A DNA stretch of 64,000 bases from Diploscapter coronatus (Eukaryota; Nematoda; Chromadorea; Rhabditida; Rhabditidae). The notes below the pieces were generated by a model, which saw only the letters and a list, made by a program, of their open reading frames with translations, was not told where the DNA came from and searched no databases. The stretch is from assembly GCA_964036155.1 (NCBI GenBank), contig OZ038422.1, forward strand, positions 4,611,201 through 4,675,200. Reading direction: 5' to 3'. This document shows, piece after piece, positions 1 through 12,491 of the stretch. The translations under genes and the position numbers were made by a program. Every line of letters begins with the position of its first letter. The stretch's first letter is position 1.

Positions 1-1158
1 ATCCAAGTGCACTTGGCATTTGATAAGTGCGACAATGAGAATCTCTAAACTCTAGAACCCCAACTTATTTACAGTGGAAAACTTGAGTTTAGGTCTGTAA
101 ACAGGCTGCGTCTCTGCATGCAATTGAATAGGCCTCGGATTATGATGGAGATAGTCAGAGGATTAGTAAAGGATTCAGGAATTATGTGACAAGCTTTTAT
201 GAGAATATCAGCTCATAATATTTTCCACAGATTATCAAAACTCTTCCCTCCACCCTCAATTTTCTGGTTTTTGTAAGAAATGCAGCGATTTATCTAATTC
301 TTTGTTCTTTACATCAAGCAAATGAACTATTGTCCATTTAGTTTTGAAAAGCAATAGCTTGTTTAATCTTATTTACAACTTTTTGTAAAATATTAGGTGC
401 AGAAAACTAATATTCGCGTTTCCGATAAATTTTGCTAGGTGGATTTTAGAGACTATTTGTTCTGATCAGATTTTGCTTAATTTTGAAATATCAAAATATG
501 TCAACAAAAAACTTTGCACAATTTCCTATGAAAGTGTTCATCAAAAACCAAATAACTATTTACTCGGAAAAACCCCCCGAAAATTATGACAGAAAATTGT
601 TGCGTCTTCGCTAAAGTGCGGCGTGAAAAATTCATAATTTGTGCTGCCCGTCGCTTTATATGTTCTCCTTTCTGAAACGAATAGGCCTTTATATATGAAC
701 AAAAATGCTCTTAGAAATTCGAGGAAAAAGTTTCATTTCTCACCGTTTTATGAGGTAACTTTGATGAGAAAAGTTTTCGATTCGTAAGACTTCTCTATGA
801 AATTCTATTGGTGACTAATTTGTAATGCGGAAAAATGACGTGATAAAGATTGAAAATCTTAAATTCATTAAGTTTTTTTCTAATTCATTTTGAGGTAAAA
901 AATTTTGAATAATTTTCTTGGTTGCATCATAAAGTTTGACAAATCTTCCAAAGAGACGTCATTAATTGATGGTAATTATTTCGAAACCTAATTGGATCCG
1001 ACTTTCAGAAATCTCGCTCGAATTTTTTCCAAAACGAAAATGCCACAAAGTTCGAGCGTAATTGGCCTGAATTCAAAGAACAAGGATTTGAAGTCGAAAA
1101 ATGACTCTTAATTTTTTACAAGAAGTAAGGATAGATAGCAATGAAAGATACTCTGCAA

Positions 1159-1369
1159 GTATTGTCAATATTCGATTAGTCGAGACAATGTAAACGGAAA
1201 GAAATTTTAATACATGCAAATTAGCGCGCTGTTTGCAAACAAATAGACGATATTTCATCGATTCGAGGAATGACTTTGGCGACTATTTGAAATTACGCAA
1301 TGCCCACTTGGCATATTCGACTTTTTTCATCGTTTATTTCGTCTCAAAGTTATCGGTCATTGACAATAC
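1159..1369. mobile_element. TIR element, family A copy 1 (MITE-like)
   Basis: The ends are inverted repeats: the left end reads GTATTGTCAATATTCGATTA and the reverse complement of the right end reads GTATTGTCAATGACCGATAA, both followed by a shared GAGAC. A TA lies at each edge, consistent with a Tc1/mariner-type TA target. The right half (ACTATTTG, ACGCAAT, GCATATTCGA, TTATTTCGTCTCAA) is repeated in copy 2 at about 19713-19918. It has no coding capacity, so it is a non-autonomous element. Confidence 0.7.
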
Positions 1370-3352
1370 CTCCCAAGTTAAGAATAGCCACTTTCACGTA
1401 AGAAAAGTGACGATGAATCAAGATTCTCCAAAAATACTGTAATAGCCAAACTAAATTTCAAAATATGATCCCATACAAATTTGGCAACCAAAAATCACAA
1501 CTTCGCTATCAATGAGCAATGCAATTTGTCTTGCAACCGAAATCAAAATTCACTTCTGCCTCCTTTTTGAGTTCCAAATTTGACTGACAAATGTCAGATT
1601 TCAAAGAGAGCAGAGTGGGGGAGTCTCTTTTGGGTTCATGAAAATAAATGAAAAGCCGAAAGGAAAATTCTTCAATGAAAAGTTAGGGAGTATAAAAAAA
1701 TAAGAAAAAAACTTGAAAAATGAGATGCCGCTTCATATTTTTAGGCTCAAAGTATTTCCGAGAAAATGACAATACATAAATGTGTCAACCCGTTCCTTAT
1801 TTGAACAGAAGTCCAAAATTAAATATTAATTTCTAAATTTTGTCCCAAAAATTATATTTTCCAGCAAAATCCCGGATGTTATACACTTCGCTTATGAACA
1901 TAGATATAAATTTGTCCGAATCGAAATATTCTCGGGAGAAGGCAAAATTGGGTTGAATACTTGAAAAGAAGAATTTCTAAATTCTTTAGCAATACGACAA
2001 ACAAATTTTCTTTGGAAATGCACAATATCAGATAAGCAGGAAGATATGCACAATTTTATTGCGTGATTTATATAAATTTGTCTATTTTATTGTGCTATTC
2101 AGGCTAAAGCGGTAAACAATTTCTGCAATGCGATGCCTGTCGGAGTAATGCAGAAAATATGGAGTGTACAATTCCCAAAAATTATTTACCATGTAGACAA
2201 ACATAGATAAGAAAACATTTGGAAAGAGTTGAAGATGGACCATCGGAAAAATATCATGAAAAAGAACATTTGTTCAAAGTTATGAATTGATTTTTTTCAA
2301 ATTAAAATCCAAGTAGAAGAACGCGCATTCAAATATTTGCGAAGAAAATATAATCTGCAGAACAGAAACAATCTTCAGTTCAAACTTCAACAGAATAACG
2401 GATTTTAGTTATCATTCTTCCCTTTGAAGTTTGCTTGGAAGTGGTTTCTTTTTGGAAAATTTTCCTCGAACTTAGCGATAAACCAAAAATGAATGATATA
2501 TCAGGAAAGAGCCCAAATTTTCATTCATCTTTCTCAGAAAAGACCAAACCAGACAAATTAGTTTCGTAGCCGAGGCAAAAATGATGCAAAACGAAAAAAA
2601 AACAACGACGAGATGATAATTTTGTTGGTTTTCCATAAGTGGCTGTGAAAATTGCCAATTTGTTTAGCGGAGAGGGACAATGGGATGGCCTATGCTGGGT
2701 TGCAAAGCTAATCACCCAAAGCCAGGCCACGATAGAGCCTCTCAACTCTGCACCACTTTGCATAGTCTAACTCTTGCAAAGTGACTTATCCCGTCGTTCC
2801 TCGACTTTTTCTAACTTTCTCATCTTTTTCTGCATTTCTGGTCTCAGTATCTTCAATTTTTCGCATCTTTCGGTAACACTCATTATCTCAACGTCTATCC
2901 ATTGCTCTTTTCTGACTCCCCCAATTTTTCTGTCTCATTCAGAATTTGCCTGAAACCACTCGCTTTTTTACAACTAATTGTAGTTTTCCCAACAATGAGA
3001 CCGGGACAGCCTGCAGCAAGCAGCCAATTATGCAAACTATGCCAAAAGACGAGAAGAAACAAGCCCATTGATCAAGAAAAATGAGCACGAAAAATTGGAT
3101 GATGTTTGAGGCTGACAGAGTTGAAAGCTAATTAATAAATCATTTGAGAAAGTTTGCTAACGTTTCGAAGCGAATATTGATAAACACATAGACAATAGAG
3201 CGATACTTATCGTCTGTTTTCCCCGAATTGATAGTTGGCATGAAAATTTTAATTTCGTCAAGATTTTGAATACGGTATAATGCGCATTTGTTAACGACAA
3301 ATTTTATCATTTAATATTCCACCTTCTTCGGTTCAGCCCATTTATCGTTTCA

Positions 3353-3378
3353 TCTTCTTCTTCTTCTTCTTCTTCTTC
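3353..3378. repeat. (TTC)n microsatellite
   Basis: About eight consecutive TTC triplets on the plus strand. Confidence 0.9.
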
Positions 3379-5308
3379 AAAAATCAAGCATATTGTTGAA
3401 CGAAGGAGTGATTTTTGAAAAAAAATGAGAAAATCGGTTGAATAGAAGAAGATATGTGAAAATTACAGAAAAAAAATACACACACAAATGCCGCTAGCTT
3501 ACTCGCTTTAAACTATTTAAAGTTTCCGCTAAAATTAACAAATTTTCATACCATTTATCACTTTGAAGAGAGCAGAAGAGATTCAAAGTCGATTTGGAGC
3601 GCTCTTAGAGTGAGCTCTCAAAGTTTGGCAATCTGCAGGGAACCGTAAGTGTTTCACTCTTTCAAGTATCTGGAGATTGAAATTGCACAATTTTGTGACG
3701 AGGTGCAGTAAGTAGGTGAGGTATGGATTTTAGACACCGAACCTATGTCATCGTAAATAATCAGATCCACCAAAAGATTTGAGAACTTCATCGAAGCACA
3801 GAAATCTATAAGTTCTTCCGATGATTTTTGGATGTTCTCAACTTCTTAGAAATGCAGTGGATTTTCCTAAAAAGATCACACAGAAGAATACAGAATCTAG
3901 CTCTTTTTATTCAAAAGATGATAATCAATGTATTCAGGTTCATTAATAACCCTTATGATCTATGCCATTTCTGTATTGTTGCATTTCAGTTGGTCGTTTG
4001 ACGCAGACGCTTGACAGATGGAATATTTTTGGCTCAGAGAGGGAGCAGAATATGACATACTTGGATGTTTAGTCTTCTAGAAAGAATATATTTATCAGAA
4101 GAAAATATCTTCAAAAGTAGCCGTCGATTCGATTTCAAATAAATCAGAGGTCGCTCAATCTTGGGATCAAATTTTACGAACCCTTCCTTCCGGAATCTCG
4201 AAACGAAAATTTAATTCCTTCTTCCTGTAAGAAGCTTTCGGAAATTTCGGAAATTCTGTGGATCAAAGTTCTGGATATTATAAATAGCCAAATTCAGATA
4301 ATCGATGATAATTCTTAAAATATTCAAAATTCTCGAATTCGTCTCCCTAGTTTGTTGAAAACTGGAGAATAATTTATCCAATTGAGAAAATTGCTAAATG
4401 ATAAATAATTCACCATTCGTGAAATTCCGTACAATTCTCACGCTGGTGGATGAATATTCAAAGCAAATTATTGAATCCTGAATATTCGTTTTGACCTAAT
4501 GCTGCTACAAAAGCTGCAGAAAATGTTCGGAGCAGGCTGAGAATTCGTGGAAATGACAATACGTGTGAAGAACTTTACGTGGCGTAGGCAGAAGTCAAGA
4601 GGGTGAGAAAAAGTCATGAGGACAGAAGAAAAGTACGTATCTGATGGCCTTAACCTCGAAATTAGGCATCTTGTTGAGTGACAGGTTCACTGTCCGAGAC
4701 CCTTCTAATTAAACTGCCCAATTCATCCTGTGAATATCGAAGGGAGTTGCGTAAATTTACTTGGAAAAAACGAACCTCGGATCAGAAAAATACTGATCCA
4801 ATAAATACGTATGTTTGGGAAGTTGGGAGATTGACAGTCCAAATGTGAAATTGCAGACAGAGATTAATGTGTCAGGAGGTTGAGATGCTTCGGAACGAGA
4901 ACGTACGAAATTGAATGAAAAACTATTCTTTTTAAAGAATAAAAAAGATATTGAAAAATTATCTATTCAAGATTCATTTTATCTGAAACTAGGACGACGG
5001 AGAAAAGTTTAATTTTCAAAATTTTAGAAAAAAATGAGAAATAAAAACGAACTATTTTTCTCATGGATGTAGATGAACCAGATGAACAAATTGTTCAATA
5101 TTCCGAAAGGTAACCAATTAAATTTGTACAACCCTAAAAATAGTGGGAGCAAAAATCATTATGCATTGAAAATAATGATCTAATTAAGTATGAAATTATT
5201 GAATCACCCAGAAAAAATAGTATTTCTGATGATAATCGTCACTTCTTAAGTACTTTTACGAAGAAGCCTATTGAAGAAATTTTCTTGCCCTTTTTTGTTG
5301 CTCACTCA

Positions 5309-5459
5309 ATGCAAATTCGCCGCACTCGATCTAATATGAATTCTCGCAATCGTATTCCTCAGCCAAACAGCTAAATTCAGACTACGTTCGACTAAAAATT
5401 CGATAACAAAAGAAAAAGGCAGAAGATTGCCCTGACCCTTGTCCTAACCTCATGCAAAT
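5309..5459 (+). promoter_or_regulatory. Two perfect POU octamers
   Basis: ATGCAAAT occurs at 5309-5316 and again at 5452-5459 in the same orientation. This is the classical POU-domain octamer. The second copy starts the GC-richer island. No gene start could be attached to it, so a regulatory role is inference only. Confidence 0.25.
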
Positions 5460-8400
5460 GAAGTGGCCGAATTATGCGATGGGGCAAAACAACATGAAAA
5501 GAAAGGACAAAAAGCCTGTCGAAGTGGAGTTCGAAAGGGACTAAAAGGGCTTGAAGAGATTAGGCGGCCAAAAGGAATAAAATCTCCGAGAATTGGTGAA
5601 TTGAACGGGTTGTTCGGGTAGCAAGTGGAAGGATTGGAGGGAAGTGCTTCCGCGTTCAGAATGAGGAACATCGAAATATGGAAATATGAAATGTAGAAGA
5701 AGATCAGGGGTGCACATAGATACAGAGGGACTTGTCTGGAATAGGAAAACAGGATACGTGACGGGTCGCGATATTTTTGCAGAATTTTTTTCATTTTAGC
5801 TGGTAACGAGTCACGAGTCTGGCAGAAAACTTTCGTTTTATAACCTATGTTTGGTTTCTGTTCAGTATATCCATCTCCAAAGTTCCCAAACCCATTTCCA
5901 ATCAAGAGGACCATGTGTAAGCTATTTTGCGATAAACTATCAATAAGACTAGAAAAATAATAAAGATCATGGGAGCACGAAGTAGGAAATAATTTAATGA
6001 AAATGCATATACGAGCATATAAAGAATTCTCAGTTGCCAAATCAAACCTGATAAAATGTGTCAAATATTTTCTATTCGTCAAAATAAGATAGCTTCAAAA
6101 TACCGATATTATTAGAGATTCAAAATGGAATTTAGCGTTTTGGTGGAGCTGGACTTTGAAATAACATTTAGAAAGTGAGCAACTGACCAAGAAAATTCTT
6201 GAATAAATTAGATTTCACGAAATTTTGAACAAGGGAAACATATTCAAGTATCCACAGAAAATTATGTAATAAGTTGAAAATTTAAACTAAACTTACAAAT
6301 TCTTCAAAAGTTTATCATCATCGTTGAAAAGATAAAATGAGAAGGGGAAACCCTGGAAGCCCTTCAAAGAGCACTATTTTAACGTTGAAAGTTGAAGCCT
6401 CTATGCAAAAATTAGCCCCCTTCACCAATCCATCATCAAAAAATCATTTTTAAGATGAATTTTAGCAGAAAAGGAGAATAGTAACAAATGGAGTATGAGA
6501 ACAATTTTTTTAGGAAACTTAAATTTTCCACAACTTTTCTACATCAAACCTTTATCACATCTTACGAAATAATGCGGAGAAAAAATCCATACCCTAAATA
6601 AATTGCGAAGCTTTCACTTTGCAAGCAATTAAAAATCAAAGTTGCCAATTTTAGCCAATCAGCTTAGCTTTAAGGATAGCGCACTAAGGATCTGTCATAA
6701 TCTTGCTTAGGTTCTTATCTACTATCAAAATGAGAAATTCAAAATCATATGGAAGAAACCATATTTGCGCTATGAAATTTACAATGTCTGGCAAGTAGTG
6801 GAAAATTTCTGGAATTCATCTTTCATCCCAAAAAATAATGAAACATCAAAAGTTCAATTTGAATGTTGAATTTTTAGGAAAATTTTGAAATCACGAAATT
6901 TCACACGAACTTGTACTTGAAAACGAGCGATTTGAAGAAACTCGCCTTCGTGAGAAGAAAGCCCATGAGAAAGTTTCGAGACCGGTAGGTGGTTATTACA
7001 TCACCACCTGTTTATTAATTTTTGAATAGAAAAATGAACATCAATGATAAAGATATGCATGAAAAAGGAAGATCTTATCCAGACAACTTTTTTCTTATAA
7101 ATAGCAATAGAATAAAGCACAGACTAAAAGGCGTTCAACACTCAAATATATCCACAACTTTACTCTAGAATACAAATAGTATCAAACTTTTCAGAAAAAT
7201 ATATGTGAAAGAGGGGGCGGTTCTGTGTTCTTTTCACACCTGATGTAATGCACTATTTTTCTCTTCAAAAAGCACTTTCATACTTCTTCAAAAAACAAAC
7301 AGCCTGGATTTTTGACTTGGAAAAAGCAAAAATTAATGAACTTATTCATTTCTACAAGACTGTAAAATAAAGATTCAGGTTTGAATTGATGTAACGAGTT
7401 CATTAGGGCTCTTTATTCACTCTAAGGTTGTAAGAATTACAGGGATTTCCTTAGAAATGAATATGCAAAACATGACTATTCGATTCGCTTGAATTGACCT
7501 AAATTACACAAAAACTCGCTCATTTCATTCGAGAAAAATCCGCTTATTGGCGAGAAAAGTGACTGAGATCGGTCAATTCAAGAGACGTAACGCGTTTTTA
7601 CAGGAATTTTCCGCAAAATTACATCATTTCATGCTGACATAATAAATCATTATGACAGAAAAAGAAATCATCGACCTTTGAAAAGAAGAATAAGAAAATG
7701 AGATGAAAATTCAATAAACTCCTCAATATTCCTGAATTCACAGACATTTTCAAAATAAATAAAGACCCTTAAAGATTTCGATATTCATTACCTAAATAGA
7801 TGGATATCATTTATGCGGTGGGAGAATTTTTTAAGAGGATTTTCAAAAATATCCCGGATATTCAAAATCAATGAAGGATGAAAAATAGTTTGATCTCCAG
7901 ACAATTTATAATCATTTTGCAATCTTTTATCAAGGACCTTTCCGCAAGTTTGAGTTTTCAAATTCTTCAAGTAGCAAATTTCTCATCAAAAAGGCTTGCA
8001 AGCACCGTAAACCTCTTATCAAAGATGACAAGTTTTTCATGATCAAGTGCTTATCCTTATCTTCGGAAATTACTCATGGCTTTTGAAGCGATAAACCTAA
8101 GTTATTCTTGGATAGTTGAAAACATTGTCTGAGAAGTTGCAATAAAATGATGAGATCAGTGGTGATTAAGATTGAAATTTGAAATAAGAGCAATGCAGAT
8201 CAAATTAAATTTATATTGAGATTTTTCGAAATCGAAATTTACAGTTGTGCTCGAAAGCTTATTTCACTAATAAATCTGGACTAAAAATTCAACCAACTGA
8301 GTATAACAGAGAGAATATTTTACTGAAATATCGAAAAATTTCACCCATGTAAGCTGTCAAAATTCATGCGAATCGGAGTGCCACTAATAGGTATGCATCA

Positions 8401-8555
8401 GCATAAAATTATAAGATAACACAAAACTTCTTTAAACAAAAATAGAAAAATGTCCAAAACGCAATATATTCGAGATTTCATCTCGTTGCTGGGCGCAACA
8501 ATGATACTTCAGCAAGCATTTCTGCTAGAACTTTTCTAGATATTTTCTAGAGTCT

Positions 8556-8651
8556 ATGCGTCGTTGGATTTGTCATGAGTTGCGGGAGTATGTAAATGCG
8601 GAAGGTGCAAAAGTTCCGAATGAGAAGGAGATGCGTGAAGTTATTGAATAA
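8556..8651 (+). other. Exon-like short ORF of unknown function
   Basis: An open frame of 31 codons preceded by a TTTTCTAG acceptor-like site reads MRRWICHELREYVNAEG, then 14 more residues to a TAA. Codon choice and amino-acid mix look more coding-like than the AT-rich surroundings. No partner exon with matching phase was found upstream. It may be the last exon of a small gene, or debris of a larger coding sequence. Confidence 0.25.
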
Positions 8652-11150
8652 TCTTATACCGAGGTCAAAGAGCGAGATCTTCTGGAAAGGGAACCCCTGA
8701 CATTACAGCATCATATCAGACAGGAACGAATTTAGAATTTTCCTAACATACGGCTCAATATTTCAAATTGTTTTTTAAAATCCTCATTGAGTTATGTCTC
8801 GAGATTATAAAATTTAGACGTCTAAAACGTCTCTTGATATCGCAACATCACATAAATACAAATTGAAATTTAGCTCTCAAGATATTCGAGATGAAATATG
8901 CTGACAACCATAAATTTGCTAAAATACCAGAAGAAATTTTAAACTCCGATAAGCTCATCAAATGTCAGGCAATTATGGATGAGCACAAAAATTCATTATG
9001 GGAATTTAAAGAAATTTCGGAATTTAGAATGCTCGGGGATAAAATGCAACTGATCATTTATTTATCATCCATGGTGAACGTTTTTGCACTTTATGAAATT
9101 TTCCATTTTTCATATTCATTCAATTTTCAGCTATTCAGGATGTTACCGAATATTGCCGGGTTGGTCCGAAAATGGCTAGCATCATTTTGGAACCTTCATG
9201 AGCAAGAGTTCGTAGTTCTAGGATAAGATACTCGAGTTCCAGACCGAAATTTTAGTTTGAAGGAGCTTGTTGGTAAATTCTAAAGGTAAAAAAGTACAAA
9301 ATGCGCTTCGTATTTTTTCATCAAATTCATCACATTGTAGTTCTTCTACGACCCTGTAAAGGTAAAATCCTTAGTCCATTAAAAAATATATATGACTGTT
9401 ATGCATCAGGGCTAGAGAACGCAAGCTACGCCGCTCTGCAAAAGCGCGGCATTCTATAAAAAGTGATCGTACGGAGATCCCCAAAATAGGAAAGGAGTAC
9501 CCTTCAATTGCCGTATATCGTTAGAAACAAACTAAGTCGATGATAGACCTCATGAAACGGCAATTTGTCAAAAATCAACAAAAATAGTCGCGCACACACG
9601 TATACACTCGATTTTTCGCAGTCAGAAACGTGTTAATTTTGAAGTTAGGTTTTATTACATCTCCTGGATTTAGGTAATTTTTGGTCCGTTCTTCACCAAT
9701 TTCTAAGTTACATCCTCACGAATATTTTTACTCCATATCTGTCTCGGTTGGGTGGAATTTGACGAACTGCCTACGATCTCTAACCAGGGTTGGGTGAATT
9801 GGCATTTGAGATTTTCGAAATACGAAATGCGGAACGAAATTCCCTTCCTAAATTTTCGGAACGTAAAACGAAAACGGAATGATCCCAAAAATGAACAAAA
9901 TTGCGGTTTTTCGTAACCGAAGGAAATATTCCGCACAGCCCTATTATGCTCATTGCATAAGTGTGAGAAGTATGAAATTCAAAATTTCGAAATTTAGAGA
10001 ACTTCTAAACTTTCATGAGGGTATTATAGAACGAAACTTAATTATAACAATTTACGATAAATACAGCAGCTGTGACGTAATTATCAAGTTTTTGTCACAT
10101 GAGTAATGATCAAAATTTCAAGTCGTTTTTATGCGTGGTATCGAAACAAAAGTCAAGCTAAAATTGAAAATTAGAAATTCATAGGAACTATTTTGAACAA
10201 AGAAATGCAATATAAAGATTGTATTAGAGCTACGAAAATAGAACTTCGATTTGAAATTTGAAATTGTGTAATGAAACGCTCTAGACTGGATAAAGTGCAT
10301 TTTGTTAGTTTTCTACATTTTATTCTGAATGAAGGAAGTTGTAAACCAAACTAACTACTAATTGACCTAGTCAGCCAGAAAATGGACGAATTTATACTTT
10401 ATAATATGAAAAGGCTCACATTTTTGCAAATATTTAACAATTTTCTCGAAGGACCAAAATTTTTCAGATATCACGAATTTCGCTGGTTAATTCTGCAATA
10501 ATAAATTGTCCGACAATATAAATAAAAACACTTCTCGCAGCTGCTTTCGTGGGAAATCGTTACGAAAAATTTCCGGTAATCTTGGAAACTCAGCCGCTAA
10601 GAGCGCGTGATCGTGCATAGCTTTATGAAACTTTTACGATAAAAAATTCAATTATCATTTTTTCAAAGAATATTCAATTTTTGAAAGATCACAAAAACGA
10701 GAATGTCTAAATTCATACGGTTTTTAAGGGAAACATTTCAAAGACCAAATAGATAATAGAGATTTTCACATCGGAAATTCTATTGAAACACTCTTCAAGA
10801 GGAAGAGTATAGAGAATAAATCTCTGCAAACATAAAATTATTCAAAAGCGTGAGTGATGAATAATTCTTGATGGTCTTTATGCGATTGTTTTCAAGCAGG
10901 TGCTGTAAAGATCAGTTGGGGGGAAAAACCGCGGCATGAAGTTTGTTAGGTTCGAAGATTTTCGTCTCTCCCCTCCCTTTTTCCCCGCCTAACTTGACAT
11001 TTCATTTTCCTCCTACCTGTTTTTTCGGCTTCGGCATAACAAAGACACAGCTTTCCGGGTGTCGAGTTACTTATTTTTCATTTTCTTCTATCACTCGGTT
11101 CGTCTTACCTAAAGGCGATGTCTGCGGATAATTTTTAGGTGAATAGCACC

Positions 11151-11650
11151 ACTTATCCTGCGTTGTAAGACGCTTTGAAAATACTGGATGAGTTACTTCG
11201 CAGTATTTTTGAGATTAAGATGATTTTTCATCAGTCCAACATATCATATACATGCATTCATCAGGCATGTTGATTGTGGCATGACAAGAAAATTACTTAT
11301 CCTATGCAGAGCATTTTGAACAAACCGAATGGGACAAAACGGTATTTATGAATTTGAGACGATTTTTCATCAGCCGGATGTTTTCATTTGTAAGTCTATT
11401 GCCTCGAGCATATGAATTTTGACATGGAAATATAAATGGGGTGTCGTATCCATTTCGCTTATCCCGTATTGAAAACTTACTTGGAAATTCTGGATGAAAT
11501 AATTCTAAATTTCTAACCGAGTAGGTGATTTTTAATCAGTCTACCACCTATCATCTACGTCCGTATGACATACGAACTATGACATGACAAGAAATTGAAA
11601 AAGCCGAGCAAATATCAGCTATCCCGTGTCATCAACGTCAATCTTTCAAC
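11151..11650. repeat. Diverged tandem repeat, about 145-160 bp unit
   Basis: Three units and part of a fourth start at about 11151, 11295, 11458 and 11618, each with CTTATCC or a near variant. Inside each unit recur GATTTTTCATCAG (or GATTTTTAATCAGTC) and CATGACAAGAAA. Spacings are 144, 162 and 161 bp. The units differ by many substitutions, so this is an old array. Confidence 0.7.
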
Positions 11651-12491
11651 CACTCACCACAAATCAGCAGATATGTGTTTCACTTCAGAAGAAAATGTGT
11701 TTGTGCACTACAATCTAGGATTTATATTCTTGTTAGTGATATTTTATGAAAAGCCGAAATTATGCTATTTATGAGTGAACCAAGTGATATTATGATATCA
11801 GATTTCTCCGAAATTGCCGGATAAATAGGCTTAATTATCGGTTTTACTGATTTTGAAGTAAACACCTCGAGTTATCGTATCACTTTCACATTATAAGCAG
11901 AATATTTTCGAAAAAAAATACTTTCAAATTTTTATTCTTCCTGAAAATATGACAAAAAATTACGTAATTCACACGCGTAAAAGAGTTCATTCAAATACAG
12001 GTTGGTAATGATAAGAAGAGAGACGAAGAGTGCTGTTTAGTGATTCATTAGGTGAAATTAAGATGACCATGGATATCGGTTCGATAATAATCAGGAAACA
12101 TGAAAGAAGCACAGCAGAAAATAACAACACATAAGAATGAATAGATTCTTCCATAATCCGAATTATAATGGACACCTGTGAACTAGAGAACCAAGTGGAG
12201 AAGAAGACGAACGATGAATGAGAACGAAATCAATGAATCAATTCGGCCGTATTCAGTTGATAAATCTTGCATGAAAGAATTTAGAGCATTTTCAATTATA
12301 ATAATAACATTCCGCTTTTTACTTGATCTACGTGCTTTAATAATCATAAAATGCATTCGATAATATGATATTGCAATAACGCATTTACTGTATTTCCTAT
12401 TACCTAAATTCTGCAGTTCAAAGCGGCCGAAAACTGAAGTAAAAATCAGTTAAAATGAGAAGAACTCCCTGATACCCCATTTATGCCAAAA

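Larger units (their letters stand above)
1..12491. other. Gene-poor AT-rich region downstream of PHRF1
   Basis: No exon chain with matched splice sites was found on either strand over about 12.5 kb. The stretch holds a TIR element (1159-1369), a TTC microsatellite (3353-3378), a GC-richer island with long overlapping open frames (about 5400-5830), an exon-like segment (8556-8651), and a diverged tandem repeat (11151-11650). It could be intergenic DNA or a long intron of a gene whose exons lie to the left. Confidence 0.5.

Noticed and set aside
5450..6082. 210-codon open frame on the minus strand
   Set aside because: It is the longest gene-poor ORF but has low-complexity hydrophobic and Pro/Phe/Ser-rich composition, no recognisable domain and no splice partners. 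It overlaps plus-strand frames equally open, so it is treated as a property of the GC-richer island rather than a gene.
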